From Rhodococcus jostii RHA1 (GTDB lineage Bacteria; Actinomycetota; Actinomycetes; Mycobacteriales; Mycobacteriaceae), in the NCBI RefSeq assembly GCF_000014565.1, contig NC_008268.1:6700501-6764500 (forward strand): a stretch of 64,000 nucleotides of DNA, given 5' to 3'. The position numbers and the translations under genes were made by a program. The notes beneath the pieces are model-generated. The model was not told the origin of the DNA and searched no databases. It saw only the letters and a program-made list of their open reading frames with translations. Positions within the stretch are counted from its first letter, which is position 1. Every line of letters begins with the position of its first letter. Below are positions 25,619 through 37,719 of the stretch, one piece after another.

Positions 25619-26842
25619 GTGAGCACTTCCACCCCCGTCCGCCCCGAGCACCTCGGTGTCATCGCCCAACATCCGTCCGTCCGCAAGCTCGCCATGATCG
25701 CGCTCGCGCTCGGTGGCTTCGGGATCGGGACCACCGAGTTCGTGGCGATGGGGCTGCTGCCCGAGATGGCGTCGAGCCTCGGGATCACCGAGCCGACGGC
25801 CGGGCACGTCATCTCGGCGTATGCGCTGGGTGTGGTCGTGGGCGCGCCACTCATCGCCGCGCTGACCGCGCGGGTGCCCCGTAAGACGCTGCTGATCGCG
25901 CTGATGGCGGCGTTCACGATCGGCAACGCCGCCACCGTGTTCGCGCCGAACTACGGTGTGCTGATGGCCGCGCGGTTCGTGGCGGGCCTCCCACACGGCG
26001 CCTACTTCGGTGTCGCGGCCCTCGTGGCGGCGCACCTCGCGGACCGCGGCCAGCGGGCCAGGGCGGTCGCTCTCGTGATGATGGGACTGTCGGTGGCCAA
26101 CGTCGTCGGCGTTCCCGTCGCGTCGTGGCTGGGCCAGACGCTCGGCTGGCGCAGCGCCTTCGCTCTCGTGGCCGTGATCGGTGTGGCGACACTGGGCGCG
26201 ATCTGGTCGTGGGTGCCCGCCCTCGCCGCCATGAGGATGTCGAATCCCCTCACCGAACTCGGTGCCCTGCGCCGCGCGCAGGTGTGGATGACGCTGATCA
26301 TCGGCATGGTCGGGTTCGGCGGCATGTTCGCCGTCTACACGTACATCAGCACGACGCTCACCGACGTCGCCGGCCTGTCGCGGTCGCTGGTGCCGCTGGC
26401 CCTGATGATCTACGGGCTGGGCATGGTCGCGGGCAATCTGATCGGCGGCCGGCTCGCCGACCGGGCGCTGCTTCCCGGTCTCTTCGTATCGATGACGGCG
26501 CTCGGGGTGTTGCTCGGCATCTTCGTGATCGCCTCCCACAACCCGTACACGGCGCTGCTGCTGGTCTTCTTCGTCGGCGCGGCGGGTGCGTCGATGGTTC
26601 CCGGGTTGCAGACCCGGCTGATGGACGTCGCCGCCGACGCCCAGACCCTCGCCGCCTCGCTCAACCACGCGGCCCTCAACATCGCGAACGCGTTCGGGGC
26701 GTGGATCGGCGGTGTCGTGATCGCGGCCGGCCACGGCTACACGGCGCCCGCCGCGGTCGGTGCGCTGCTCGCCGTGGCGGGGCTCGTGGTCCTCACCGTG
26801 GCGGTCGCGATGGAACGCCGCAGCGCCCGTTCGTCTCGGTAG
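25619..26842 (+). CDS. MFS transporter, DHA1 drug-exporter type
   Basis: 407 aa with about 12 hydrophobic helices. It has the DHA1-like start ALGGFGIGTTEFVAMGLLPEMA, a TM4-5 segment AARFVAGLPHGAYFGVA and the loop AAHLADRGQRARAVA. Closest functional relatives are AraJ/CmlA/Cmx-like exporters of sugars, chloramphenicol or other small molecules; the substrate is not predictable. The GTG at 25619 is used as start. It has no clear operon partners, since the next gene appears to have its own leaderless promoter. Confidence 0.87.
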   Translation: MSTSTPVRPEHLGVIAQHPSVRKLAMIALALGGFGIGTTEFVAMGLLPEMASSLGITEPTAGHVISAYALGVVVGAPLIAALTARVPRKTLLIALMAAFTIGNAATVFAPNYGVLMAARFVAGLPHGAYFGVAALVAAHLADRGQRARAVALVMMGLSVANVVGVPVASWLGQTLGWRSAFALVAVIGVATLGAIWSWVPALAAMRMSNPLTELGALRRAQVWMTLIIGMVGFGGMFAVYTYISTTLTDVAGLSRSLVPLALMIYGLGMVAGNLIGGRLADRALLPGLFVSMTALGVLLGIFVIASHNPYTALLLVFFVGAAGASMVPGLQTRLMDVAADAQTLAASLNHAALNIANAFGAWIGGVVIAAGHGYTAPAAVGALLAVAGLVVLTVAVAMERRSARSSR

Positions 26843-26877
26843 CCGCGCTGTCGTACGCGTCCGCTACGGTGCTTGCC

Positions 26878-29799
<2,922 letters not shown>

Positions 29800-29817
29800 G
29801 CCGGGCGCCGGTGTTCG

Positions 29818-31113
29818 TCAGCGCCTGCGGGACAGCCGACGCGCGCCGAGCACGAGCATGAGCACGACGGCCGTCCCCACGATCCCCACACCCGCCCGCA
29901 GGGCGAGTGTGTTGTGGGGGTGGTCGGAACCCGACGCGACGACGGAACTCGTCGCGGCGGCCGAATCCTGTTGCGGCGGTGCGGCAAGCACCGCGGCGGA
30001 ATCGGATTCGGTCGGATACAGGTCTTCGAGTGATCCCACCTGGGCGTCGCGGTCGAGGGCGAAACCGTAATCCAGCAGTCGTGCCGCCTGCTCCCACGGC
30101 CGGATCGGCTGGGCTTCGGCGCCCATCAACGTCACCATCAGGCGGCGACCGTCGTGATCGGCGCCGCCGACATACGTGTGGCGGGCGTCGTCGGTGAACC
30201 CGGTCTTGCCGCCCAGTGCGCCGTCGTAGTTGTAGAGCAGCTGATTGTCGTTGGCCAGTGCGAACGGGGGCCGGTCCTGATCGTCCGGGATCGCCGGATC
30301 CTTCGGGAAACCCGGGAACTGCACCGTCTCGGTGGAGATCAGCTCCGCGAACGTCGGGTTCTTCATCGCGGTATGGAAGATGAGTGCGAGGTCGAACGGT
30401 GAGCTGCTCATTCCGGGGCCGTCGAGCCCCGACGGGGTCGCGGTCCTCGTGTCGTGCGCGCCGAGGGTGTCGGCGAGGTGGTTCATCTTGTCGACCGTGG
30501 CGGCGTCGCCGCCGAGTTGCCGGGCGAGGAGGTGGGCGGCGTCGTTCCCCGACGCCATCACCAGGCCCTGCATCAGCTGCCGGTTCGTGTACTGACCGTT
30601 CTTGCCGATCCCGACGGCGCTGCCCTCCACCGCGGCGTCCTCGGCGGTGGCGGTCACGGTCTTGTCGAGATCCAGTTCGCTCAGCGCGACGAGAGCCAGC
30701 AGCATCTTGATCGTGCTCGCCGGCCGGTAGCGGCCGTGCGGGTCTTTCGCCGCGAGCACGTCGCCGGTGTCGATGTCCGCGACCACCCAGCCGGACGCCG
30801 CGATGTCGGCGGGTAGCGCGGGCGCGTCGTCGGGAAGGATCACCCCGCACTCGGCCAGCTTCGGCCCGCCCACCGGCTCGTCGGGCACGGACACGGCGCT
30901 GGGTGCCGGATCACCCGGCTGGGGTACCTCGGACAGGTCGATCGCAGGCGCGGGGGCCGACCTGTTGGGGCAGTTGTCGGTGTTCGGGGTGGCGAACGGT
31001 GTGGAGGTGGGGGAGGAGGGCGCTGCAGGCGGAATCGCCCCGGCAGCACTCACCGAGAGTCCGGCCAGCAGGGTTCCGGACACGACCGCGGTACACACTC
31101 GACGCCACATCAT
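29818..31113 (-). CDS. dacB1: D-alanyl-D-alanine carboxypeptidase (DacB1-like penicillin-binding protein)
   Basis: 431 aa. A signal peptide (MMWRRVCTAVVSGTLLAG, cleavage near AAGA) is followed by a Pro/Thr/Ser-rich linker, then the peptidase S11 domain with all three motifs: STIK (Ser133, Lys136), SGN (188-190) and KTG (303-305). A C-terminal membrane helix and basic tail (LVLGARRLSRRR) anchor it. It trims the terminal D-Ala of peptidoglycan stem peptides outside the membrane. The start at 31113 is chosen for the clean signal peptide; a GTG at 31161 would add 16 residues ahead of it. Confidence 0.92.
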   Translation of the reverse strand: MMWRRVCTAVVSGTLLAGLSVSAAGAIPPAAPSSPTSTPFATPNTDNCPNRSAPAPAIDLSEVPQPGDPAPSAVSVPDEPVGGPKLAECGVILPDDAPALPADIAASGWVVADIDTGDVLAAKDPHGRYRPASTIKMLLALVALSELDLDKTVTATAEDAAVEGSAVGIGKNGQYTNRQLMQGLVMASGNDAAHLLARQLGGDAATVDKMNHLADTLGAHDTRTATPSGLDGPGMSSSPFDLALIFHTAMKNPTFAELISTETVQFPGFPKDPAIPDDQDRPPFALANDNQLLYNYDGALGGKTGFTDDARHTYVGGADHDGRRLMVTLMGAEAQPIRPWEQAARLLDYGFALDRDAQVGSLEDLYPTESDSAAVLAAPPQQDSAAATSSVVASGSDHPHNTLALRAGVGIVGTAVVLMLVLGARRLSRRR

Positions 31114-31216
31114 CGAAGAGGCAGCGTATGCGACGACCGGTCGACTTCCGAAAACGGACACGTGTCGACACGATTTCGTGACGTCGGCGCGACCGTTCCG
31201 GAAGGCGAACGTCGGA

Positions 31217-32212
31217 TCAGATGAATCCCATGCCCCGGACGGCGTCGCGTTCGGATTCGAGTTCTCCGACCGACGCGTCGATCAGCTTCCGCGAGAAGTC
31301 GTCGATCTCGAGCCCGTCCACGATCTGCCAGGACCCGTCGACCGAGCGAACCGGGAACGAGCTCACCAGTCCCTCCGGCACGCCGTAGGCGCCGGTGGAG
31401 GGCAGCGCCACCGACGTCCAGTCGTCGTCGGGGGTGCCGAGCACCCAGTCGTGGACGTGGTCGATCGCGGCGTTGGCGGCGGAGGCCGCGGAGGATGCGC
31501 CGCGAGCTTCGATGATCGCGCTGCCACGGTTCGCGACCGTGGGAATGAAGTCGCCGGTGAGCCATTCGCGGTCGGCGGCGAACTCGGCACCGGACCGGTC
31601 ACCGACCCGCGCATGGAAGATGTCGGGGTACTGGGTGCTCGAGTGGTTGCCCCAGATCGCGACGCGGCGGATGTCCTTCACCGCGGCGCCGGAGTGCCGT
31701 GCCAGCTGGGCGATCGCGCGGTTGTGGTCGAGCCGGGTCAGCGCCGTGAACCGTTCCGCCGGGATGTCGGGGGCGTTGTTCGCGGCGACCAGGGCGTTGG
31801 TATTGGCCGGGTTGCCCACGACCAGCACCCGGACTCCGTCCGCGGCAACCTGGTTGAGCGCGCGACCCTGCACGGTGAAGATCTGCCCGTTCGCGGCCAG
31901 GAGGTCGCCACGCTCCATGCCCTTGGACCGGGGACGTGATCCGATGAGAAGGGCGACGTCGGTGCCGTCGAAACCCCGCTTCGGGTCGTCGTGGACCTCG
32001 ATGTCGCGGAGCAGCGGGAAGGCGCTGTCGTCGAGCTCCATCGCGGTGCCCTCGGCGGCGGACACGGCGGACGGAATCTCCAAGAGACGCAGCCGGATCG
32101 GGGTGTCGGGTCCGAGCATCTCGCCGGCGGCGATCCGGAACAGCGACGCGTAGCCGATGCTGCCTGCCGCTCCGGTGACCGTGACCACTGCGGGAGGGGG
32201 CGACTGCGCCAT
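31217..32212 (-). CDS. mdh: Malate dehydrogenase
   Basis: 331 aa, cytosolic-type NAD-dependent malate dehydrogenase: N-terminal [17 protein letters not shown] (NAD loop), [13 protein letters not shown] (mobile substrate loop with Arg residues), [13 protein letters not shown], and the catalytic His in [12 protein letters not shown]. It oxidises malate to oxaloacetate in the TCA cycle. GAGG lies 7-8 nt before the ATG. It is downstream of sdhCDAB on the same strand, separated by a very strong hairpin, so it probably has its own promoter. In M. tuberculosis mdh lies elsewhere. Confidence 0.95.
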   Translation of the reverse strand: MAQSPPPAVVTVTGAAGSIGYASLFRIAAGEMLGPDTPIRLRLLEIPSAVSAAEGTAMELDDSAFPLLRDIEVHDDPKRGFDGTDVALLIGSRPRSKGMERGDLLAANGQIFTVQGRALNQVAADGVRVLVVGNPANTNALVAANNAPDIPAERFTALTRLDHNRAIAQLARHSGAAVKDIRRVAIWGNHSSTQYPDIFHARVGDRSGAEFAADREWLTGDFIPTVANRGSAIIEARGASSAASAANAAIDHVHDWVLGTPDDDWTSVALPSTGAYGVPEGLVSSFPVRSVDGSWQIVDGLEIDDFSRKLIDASVGELESERDAVRGMGFI

Positions 32213-32307
32213 GGGTGAACCTCACTGTCCGTCGGGAGCATCTGTTCTCGACACTAGCGCGGAGATTTCACCGTGTGACCGCTCGGACAGTGAGGTTGGA
32301 CACGACG

Positions 32308-32344
32308 CAGGGCGCCCCCGACCGGTGCGGTCGGGGGCGCCCTG
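32308..32344 (-). terminator. Strong terminator hairpin after sdhCDAB
   Basis: CAGGGCGCCCCCGACC at 32308-32323 and GGTCGGGGGCGCCCTG at 32329-32344 pair perfectly over 16 bp around a 5-nt loop, 23 bp beyond the sdhB stop. There is no U-tract. It is the most stable hairpin I noticed in the window and should separate the sdh and mdh transcripts. Confidence 0.85.
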
Positions 32345-32367
32345 GAACGTGCTCGGCAGACCTGGGG

Positions 32368-33147
32368 TCAGCGTGCGAAGAGCAGCGCGCGCTTGACTTC
32401 CTGGATCGCCTTCGTCACCTGGATGCCACGCGGGCACGCGTCGGTGCAGTTGAACGTGGTCCGGCAACGCCAGACGCCGTCCTTGTCGTTGAGGATGTCG
32501 AGACGCTCCGACGCACCCTCGTCACGGCTGTCGAAGATGAACCGGTGAGCGTTGACGATGGCAGCGGGACCGAAGTAGCTGCCGTCGCTCCAGTACACCG
32601 GGCACGACGTGGTGCAGCAGGCACACAGGATGCACTTGGTGGTGTCGTCGAAACGTGCCCGGTCGTGCTGCGACTGGATGCGCTCACGGGTGGGCTCGTT
32701 GCCGGTGGTGATGAGGAACGGCTTCACGGCGCGGAACGCGTCGAAGAAGGGCTCCATGTCGACGACTAGGTCCTTCTCCACCGGCAGGCCCTTGATGGGC
32801 TCGACGGTGATCGTGACCGGCTTGCCGTCCTTGGGCAGCATGTCCTTCATGAGGAGCTTGCAGGCCAGACGGTTGACGCCGTTGATCCGCATCGCGTCCG
32901 AACCACACACGCCGTGGGCGCAACTGCGACGGAACGTCAGGGTGCCGTCGAGGTAGCCCTTCACGTACAGGAGCAGGTTCAGCATGCGGTCCGTCGGCAG
33001 AGCCGGAACCTGGAAGCTGTCCCAGTGCTGGCCCTCGCCGGACTCCGGGTTCATCCGAGCGATCTTGAGGGTGACCATGACGGCGCCCTCGGGCACGGGA
33101 GGGAGATCCGACTTGTTCTCGCTCTTGTCGACTGCAGGTGCGCTCAT
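32368..33147 (-). CDS. sdhB: Succinate dehydrogenase iron-sulfur subunit
   Basis: 259 aa. The N-terminal ferredoxin domain has the [2Fe-2S] motif SCAHGVCGSDAMRINGVNRL followed by the fourth Cys. The C-terminal domain has CILCACCTTSCPVYW and CTDACPRG, covering the [4Fe-4S] and [3Fe-4S] clusters. It passes electrons from SdhA flavin to membrane quinone. The ATG overlaps the sdhA stop by 1 nt. It is the last gene of sdhCDAB. Confidence 0.96.
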   Translation of the reverse strand: MSAPAVDKSENKSDLPPVPEGAVMVTLKIARMNPESGEGQHWDSFQVPALPTDRMLNLLLYVKGYLDGTLTFRRSCAHGVCGSDAMRINGVNRLACKLLMKDMLPKDGKPVTITVEPIKGLPVEKDLVVDMEPFFDAFRAVKPFLITTGNEPTRERIQSQHDRARFDDTTKCILCACCTTSCPVYWSDGSYFGPAAIVNAHRFIFDSRDEGASERLDILNDKDGVWRCRTTFNCTDACPRGIQVTKAIQEVKRALLFAR

Positions 33148-34898
33148 CAGTACTTACGCTCCATCGGCTCGTAGCGGGTCTGGACTACCGGCTTGTAGTC
33201 GAGACGGATGTCGGAGAGCAGGCCGTCGCCCTCCTTGTATGCCATCGTGTGCTTCATGTACTCGGCGTCGTTGCGGTCCGGGTAGTCCTCGCGGGCGTGG
33301 CCGCCGCGCGATTCCTTGCGGTTCAGCGCGCCGACGACGGTGACCTCCGCCATTTCGAGGAGGAAGCCGAGCTCGACGGCCTCGAGCAGGTCGCTGTTGT
33401 AGCGCTTGCCCTTGTCCTGCACCGTGATGTGGTTGTAACGCTCCTTGAGTGCGCGCACATCCTCGAGGGCCTGGGTGAGGCGCTCTTCGGTACGGAACAC
33501 GGAGGCGTTGTTGTCCATGGACTGCTGCAGCTCGCTGCGGATGTCCGCGACACGCTCGTGACCGTGGTCCGACAGGATGGTGGCCATCCAGTCGTCGACC
33601 ATCTTCTCGGGCGCCTCGGGCATGTCGACGAACTCGCTGTTGTTGGCGTGCTCGGCGGCGGCGATGCCGGCGCGGCGTCCGAAGACGTTGATGTCGAGCA
33701 GCGAGTTGGTGCCGAGACGGTTCGCGCCGTGGACGGAGACGCAGGCGCATTCGCCGGCGGCGTACAGGCCCTGGACGATCTCGTCGTTGTTGCGCAGGAC
33801 CTCACCGTTGATCCGGGTGGGGATACCGCCCATGACGTAGTGGCAGGTGGGGTACACCGGCACCGGTTCCTTGACCGGGTCCACACCGAGGTAGGTGCGG
33901 GAGAACTCCATGATGTCGGGGAGCTTCTCGTCGAGGACTTCCTCGGGGATGTGGGTCACGTCGATGTAGACGTAATCCTTGTTCGGTCCCGCGCCGCGTC
34001 CCTCGAGGACCTCGAGGACCATCGACCGCGCAACGATGTCACGGGGTGCGAGGTCCTTGATGGTGGGGGCGTAGCGCTCCATGAACCGTTCGCCGTCGGC
34101 GTTACGGAGGATGCCGCCCTCACCGCGCACGGCCTCGGAGATGAGGATGCCGAGCCCCGCGAGGCCTGTGGGATGGAACTGGTGGAACTCCATGTCCTCC
34201 AGCGGAAGGCCCTTGCGGAAGATGATGCCCATGCCGTCACCGGTGAGGGTGTGCGCGTTGGACGTCGTCTTGTACATGCGCCCCGAGCCGCCGGTGGCGA
34301 ACACGATGGACTTCGCGTGGAAGACGTGGATCTCGCCGGTGGCCAGCTCGTAGGCGATGACGCCGGTGGCGACCGGGCCGTTCTCCGTCTCGGTGATCGC
34401 GATGTCGAGGGCGTAGAACTCGTTGAAGAACTCGACGTCGTGCTTGACGCAGTTCTGGTAGAGCGTCTGCAGGATCATGTGACCGGTGCGGTCCGCGGCA
34501 TAACATGCGCGGCGCACGGGGGCCTTACCGTGATCGCGGGTGTGACCACCGAAACGGCGCTGGTCGATCTTGCCCTCGGGCGTGCGGTTGAACGGCAGAC
34601 CCATCTTCTCGAGGTCGAGCACCGCGTCGATGGCCTCCTTGGCCATGATCTCGACGGCGTCCTGGTCGGCGAGGTAGTCGCCGCCCTTGACCGTGTCGAA
34701 GGTGTGCCACTCCCAGTTGTCTTCCTCCACGTTCGCCAGCGCGGCACACATGCCGCCCTGGGCCGCGCCGGTGTGGCTGCGGGTGGGGTAGAGCTTGGTC
34801 AGTACCGCGGTGCGGGCGCGGGGACCGGCCTCGATCGCTGCGCGCATGCCGGCGCCGCCGGCACCGACGATGACCACGTCATAACGGTGTTCCTGCAT
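33147..34898 (-). CDS. sdhA: Succinate dehydrogenase flavoprotein subunit
   Basis: 583 aa. It carries the FAD dinucleotide-binding motif VVIVGAGGAGMRAAIEAG (8-25), the covalent-flavin histidine in RSHTGAAQGG, and the catalytic region including FHQFHPTGL and RYAPTIKDLAPRDIVARSM. The C-terminal helical domain ends SREGHAREDYPDR-like (SRGGHAREDYPDRND). It oxidises succinate to fumarate at the inner face of the membrane. It starts 15 bp downstream of sdhD. Confidence 0.97.
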   Translation of the reverse strand: MQEHRYDVVIVGAGGAGMRAAIEAGPRARTAVLTKLYPTRSHTGAAQGGMCAALANVEEDNWEWHTFDTVKGGDYLADQDAVEIMAKEAIDAVLDLEKMGLPFNRTPEGKIDQRRFGGHTRDHGKAPVRRACYAADRTGHMILQTLYQNCVKHDVEFFNEFYALDIAITETENGPVATGVIAYELATGEIHVFHAKSIVFATGGSGRMYKTTSNAHTLTGDGMGIIFRKGLPLEDMEFHQFHPTGLAGLGILISEAVRGEGGILRNADGERFMERYAPTIKDLAPRDIVARSMVLEVLEGRGAGPNKDYVYIDVTHIPEEVLDEKLPDIMEFSRTYLGVDPVKEPVPVYPTCHYVMGGIPTRINGEVLRNNDEIVQGLYAAGECACVSVHGANRLGTNSLLDINVFGRRAGIAAAEHANNSEFVDMPEAPEKMVDDWMATILSDHGHERVADIRSELQQSMDNNASVFRTEERLTQALEDVRALKERYNHITVQDKGKRYNSDLLEAVELGFLLEMAEVTVVGALNRKESRGGHAREDYPDRNDAEYMKHTMAYKEGDGLLSDIRLDYKPVVQTRYEPMERKY

Positions 34899-34913
34899 GA
34901 AATCTGTGCTCCC

Positions 34914-35357
34914 CTAGCTCGCCGAGATATTGGGGTCGAAGGTGAAGATGACGTACGTGCCGAGGCCCATGATCAGGATCATCGAGAGAACGAGGATCGT
35001 GGTCAGCCAGAAGCGCGTGGAGTCCTTGCGGGAGTAGTCCGCGATGACCGTGCGGAGTCCGTTTCCGCCGTGCAGCTGGGCAAGCCACAGCATGGTGAGG
35101 TCCCAGAACTGCCAGAACGGGCTGGACCAGCGGCCTGCGACGAACGCGAAGTTGATGCGGTGCACACCGTCGTCGAGCATCAGCATGATGAAGAGGTGGC
35201 CGAGCACGAGGAAGATCAGTGCGAGTCCGGAGAACCGCATGAACAGCCAGGCGTACAACTCGAAGTTGTTCTTCGAGGTCCGGCGCGGAGAGCGCGGGTT
35301 GTCCAGGCTGGCGGGACGGTCGTAGGTCTTGCCGAGACTCTTGGCTTCTGTCGTCAT
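34914..35357 (-). CDS. sdhD: Succinate dehydrogenase hydrophobic membrane anchor subunit
   Basis: 147 aa with three membrane helices: about 40-62 (FMRFSGLALIFLVLGHLFIM, with a probable haem-ligand His), 87-105 and 118-138 (WLTTILVLSMILIMGLGTYV). It helps bind haem b and quinone. The ATG at 35357 lies 1 bp after the sdhC stop; an in-frame start five codons earlier would overlap sdhC. Confidence 0.92.
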   Translation of the reverse strand: MTTEAKSLGKTYDRPASLDNPRSPRRTSKNNFELYAWLFMRFSGLALIFLVLGHLFIMLMLDDGVHRINFAFVAGRWSSPFWQFWDLTMLWLAQLHGGNGLRTVIADYSRKDSTRFWLTTILVLSMILIMGLGTYVIFTFDPNISAS

Positions 35358-35358
35358 G

Positions 35359-35763
35359 TCAGTGCCCCGCAAACATGTTGTAGAAGATGCGGCCTGCGCC
35401 CGGGATCATCACCAGGAACCAGATCGCAAGGATTACCCAGAGCATCAGGCGCTGGTACTGCGGTCCCTTGGACCAGAAGTCCACCAGCATCACCCGGACG
35501 CCGTTCAGTGCGTGGTACAGCACCGCGGCGACGAGCGCGAGCTCCATGAGCCCGACGATCGGGTTCTTGTAGGTCTCGATGACACTGTCGTACGTGTCGG
35601 GATTCACACGCACCAGCGCGGTATCCAGCACGTGCACGAATAGGAAGAAGAACGTCATTACGCCTGTGATCCGGTGCAAAACCCAGGACCACATTCCGGG
35701 GTCGCCCCGGTAAAGCGACCGTGTGCGCTCCTTGGCCGGAGCGGCTTCAGTCGTAGTACTCAT
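35359..35763 (-). CDS. sdhC: Succinate dehydrogenase cytochrome b556 subunit
   Basis: 134 aa with three membrane helices and SdhC hallmarks: SLYRGDPGMWSWVLHRITGV (the quinone-site Ser/Arg region), FVHVLDTALV and LYHALNGVRVMLVDF (haem b ligand region). The ATG at 35763 has GGAGG 11 nt upstream; further in-frame ATGs upstream (35787, 35829) lack comparable sites. It is the first gene of sdhCDAB. A divergent gap of 254 bp to cdd holds the promoter and a possible IdeR-like site. Confidence 0.92.
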   Translation of the reverse strand: MSTTTEAAPAKERTRSLYRGDPGMWSWVLHRITGVMTFFFLFVHVLDTALVRVNPDTYDSVIETYKNPIVGLMELALVAAVLYHALNGVRVMLVDFWSKGPQYQRLMLWVILAIWFLVMIPGAGRIFYNMFAGH

Positions 35764-35935
35764 CGAGTGCTGTGCCTCCAACGTCATTGGTGGACGTGTC
35801 GAGTCTGCGCAGCGTTGCGGACATACCACAACTGGGGACCCGACGTGATCCTGAACCGACTTCTCTGAACTCTAAACCCAACGGAAACGGGGGAACTAAT
35901 TCGAGTCGGGGTTCGTACGGCCCTTTCAAATGAAG

Positions 35936-35954
35936 TTAGGTTTGCCTCTCCAAT
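35936..35954. promoter_or_regulatory. Possible IdeR/DtxR-like iron box between sdhC and cdd
   Basis: TTAGGTTTGCCTCTCCAAT matches the 19-bp IdeR consensus (TTAGGTTAGSCTAACCTAA) at 14 positions; the left half TTAGGTT is exact while the right half is degraded. It would make sense for the iron-rich Sdh complex, but the match is weak. Confidence 0.3.
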
Positions 35955-36017
35955 GCGGATGGGCCGTACCGAGCGAATCTCTGCATCCATTCAGCCCACG
36001 TGATTGGATGGGGAACC

Positions 36018-36422
36018 ATGGTCGAGATCGATTGGAAGCTGTTGCGCGCCAACGCGCGTGAGGTGATGGGCCAGGCCTATGCGCCCTACTCCGGGTTCGC
36101 GGTGGGAGCGGCGGCGCTGGTGGACGATGGGCGAATCGTCGTCGGATGCAATGTGGAAAATGTCTCATACGGTTTGGGGCTCTGCGCCGAGTGTGTACTG
36201 GTCGGTAACTTATTTGCGGGCGGCGGCGGGCGATTAATCGCCTTCACCTGCTGTGACGCGAGTGGCGACATACTCATGCCGTGCGGACGCTGCCGGCAGA
36301 TTCTCTTCGAGCACGGCGGCCCCGGACTGCTCGTCGACCACCGGGCCGGCGTGCGCCCATTGGAACAGCTGCTGCCGGACGCTTTCGGTCCGGAGGAGAA
36401 GGGGAGAATCAGCCATGCATGA
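36018..36422 (+). CDS. cdd: Cytidine deaminase
   Basis: 134 aa, short homotetrameric type. Zn-binding and catalytic residues: CAE at 56-58 (Cys56, Glu58) and PCGRC (Cys89, Cys92); substrate residues in NVENVSYG and YAPYSGFAVGAA. It deaminates cytidine and deoxycytidine to uridine and deoxyuridine. The ATG at 36018 has GGGGAACC ahead; an ATG at 36000 is an alternative. It overlaps deoA by 8 bp, and cdd-deoA-add form a salvage operon. Confidence 0.95.
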   Translation: MVEIDWKLLRANAREVMGQAYAPYSGFAVGAAALVDDGRIVVGCNVENVSYGLGLCAECVLVGNLFAGGGGRLIAFTCCDASGDILMPCGRCRQILFEHGGPGLLVDHRAGVRPLEQLLPDAFGPEEKGRISHA

Positions 36423-37710
36423 CGCCTCGTCGATCATCGCCGCCAAGCGCGACGGCAGGGAACTGTCCGGTGCAGAGATCGACTGGGTGGTCGAAGCATT
36501 CACCCGGGGGGTCGTGGCCGACGAGCAGATGTCGGCGCTGGCCATGGCGATCTACTTCCGCGGGATGACGCGCGAGGAGGTGAGCCGCTGGACCACGGCG
36601 ATGATCTCGTCCGGTCGACGCCTCGACTTCACCCACCTCGGGCGCCCCACCGTCGACAAGCACTCGACGGGTGGTGTGGGCGACAAGACCACGCTCCCGC
36701 TCGCACCGCTGGTCGCGGCATGCGGCGCCGCGGTGCCGCAACTGTCGGGACGCGGGCTCGGTCACACCGGCGGAACCCTCGACAAGCTCGAGTCGATCCC
36801 GGGCTGGCGCGCCGACCTCGACACCTCCGAGATGGCCGAGATCCTGTCCGATCCCGCCGTCGGAGCCGTCGTCTGCGCCGCCGGCGCAGACCTGGCGCCG
36901 GCGGACCGGCGGTTGTACGCGCTCCGCGACGTCACCGGGACGGTCGAGTCGATTCCCCTGATCGCCAGCTCGATCATGAGCAAGAAGATCGCCGAGGGCA
37001 CCGGCGCGCTCGTGCTCGACGTCAAGGTCGGTTCGGGCGCGTTCATGAAGAAGCTCGACGACGCGCGGGAGCTCGCCCAGACGATGGTCGACCTCGGGAA
37101 CGACGCCGGAGTGCGGACGATGGCTTTGCTCACGGCAATGGACGCGCCCCTCGGTCACACCGCGGGCAACGCACTGGAGGTGCGGGAATCGCTGGAGGTG
37201 CTGGCCGGAGGCGGCCCGTCCGACGTCGTGGAACTGACTCTCGAGCTCGCGCGAGAAATGTTGAAGGCAGCCGAAATCGACGGAGTCGACCCTGCCGACA
37301 AACTCCGCGACGGATCCGCCATGGACCGCTGGCGGAGGATGATCGCCGCCCAGGGCGGCGACCCCGACGCGCCGCTGCCGACAGCCAGGCACACCGAGGT
37401 GCTGCTCTCCGAGTCGGACGGGGTGGTGTGCGGTCTCGACGCCATGGCGGTCGGGCTCGCCGCATGGCGGCTCGGCGCGGGTCGGGCGCGACAGGGCGAG
37501 CCGGTGCAGGCGGGGGCGGGCATCGAGTTGCACGCGAAGCCGGGGGAGACGGTGTCGGTGGGCACCCCGCTCGTCACGCTGCACACCGACACGCCCGAAC
37601 GGTTCGCCGCGGCGAAAGCCGTACTTTCCGAAGCCTGGACCGTCGTGGCCGACGCGCCGTCGGTGACCACGCCGCTCGTCATCGAGCGGATAGAGGATCC
37701 CTCACGCTAA
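36415..37710 (+). CDS. deoA: Thymidine (pyrimidine-nucleoside) phosphorylase
   Basis: 431 aa. It has the phosphate-binding motif VDKHSTGGVGDKTTLPLAPL and the signature SGRGLGHTGGTLDKLESIPG. The C-terminal domain begins near 335 and ends with HTDTPERFAAAKAVL. It splits thymidine or deoxyuridine into the base and deoxyribose 1-phosphate. The ATG at 36415 overlaps the cdd stop by 8 bp, so it is translationally coupled. The frame remains open upstream into cdd, but that part is shadow. Confidence 0.95.
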   Translation: MHDASSIIAAKRDGRELSGAEIDWVVEAFTRGVVADEQMSALAMAIYFRGMTREEVSRWTTAMISSGRRLDFTHLGRPTVDKHSTGGVGDKTTLPLAPLVAACGAAVPQLSGRGLGHTGGTLDKLESIPGWRADLDTSEMAEILSDPAVGAVVCAAGADLAPADRRLYALRDVTGTVESIPLIASSIMSKKIAEGTGALVLDVKVGSGAFMKKLDDARELAQTMVDLGNDAGVRTMALLTAMDAPLGHTAGNALEVRESLEVLAGGGPSDVVELTLELAREMLKAAEIDGVDPADKLRDGSAMDRWRRMIAAQGGDPDAPLPTARHTEVLLSESDGVVCGLDAMAVGLAAWRLGAGRARQGEPVQAGAGIELHAKPGETVSVGTPLVTLHTDTPERFAAAKAVLSEAWTVVADAPSVTTPLVIERIEDPSR

Positions 37711-37719
37711 CGTCGACGC

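Noticed and set aside
35747..35824. 25-codon ORF in the sdhC leader overlapping the sdhC start
   Set aside because: No ribosome-binding site of its own and no characteristic composition; the GGAGG nearby is placed for sdhC.
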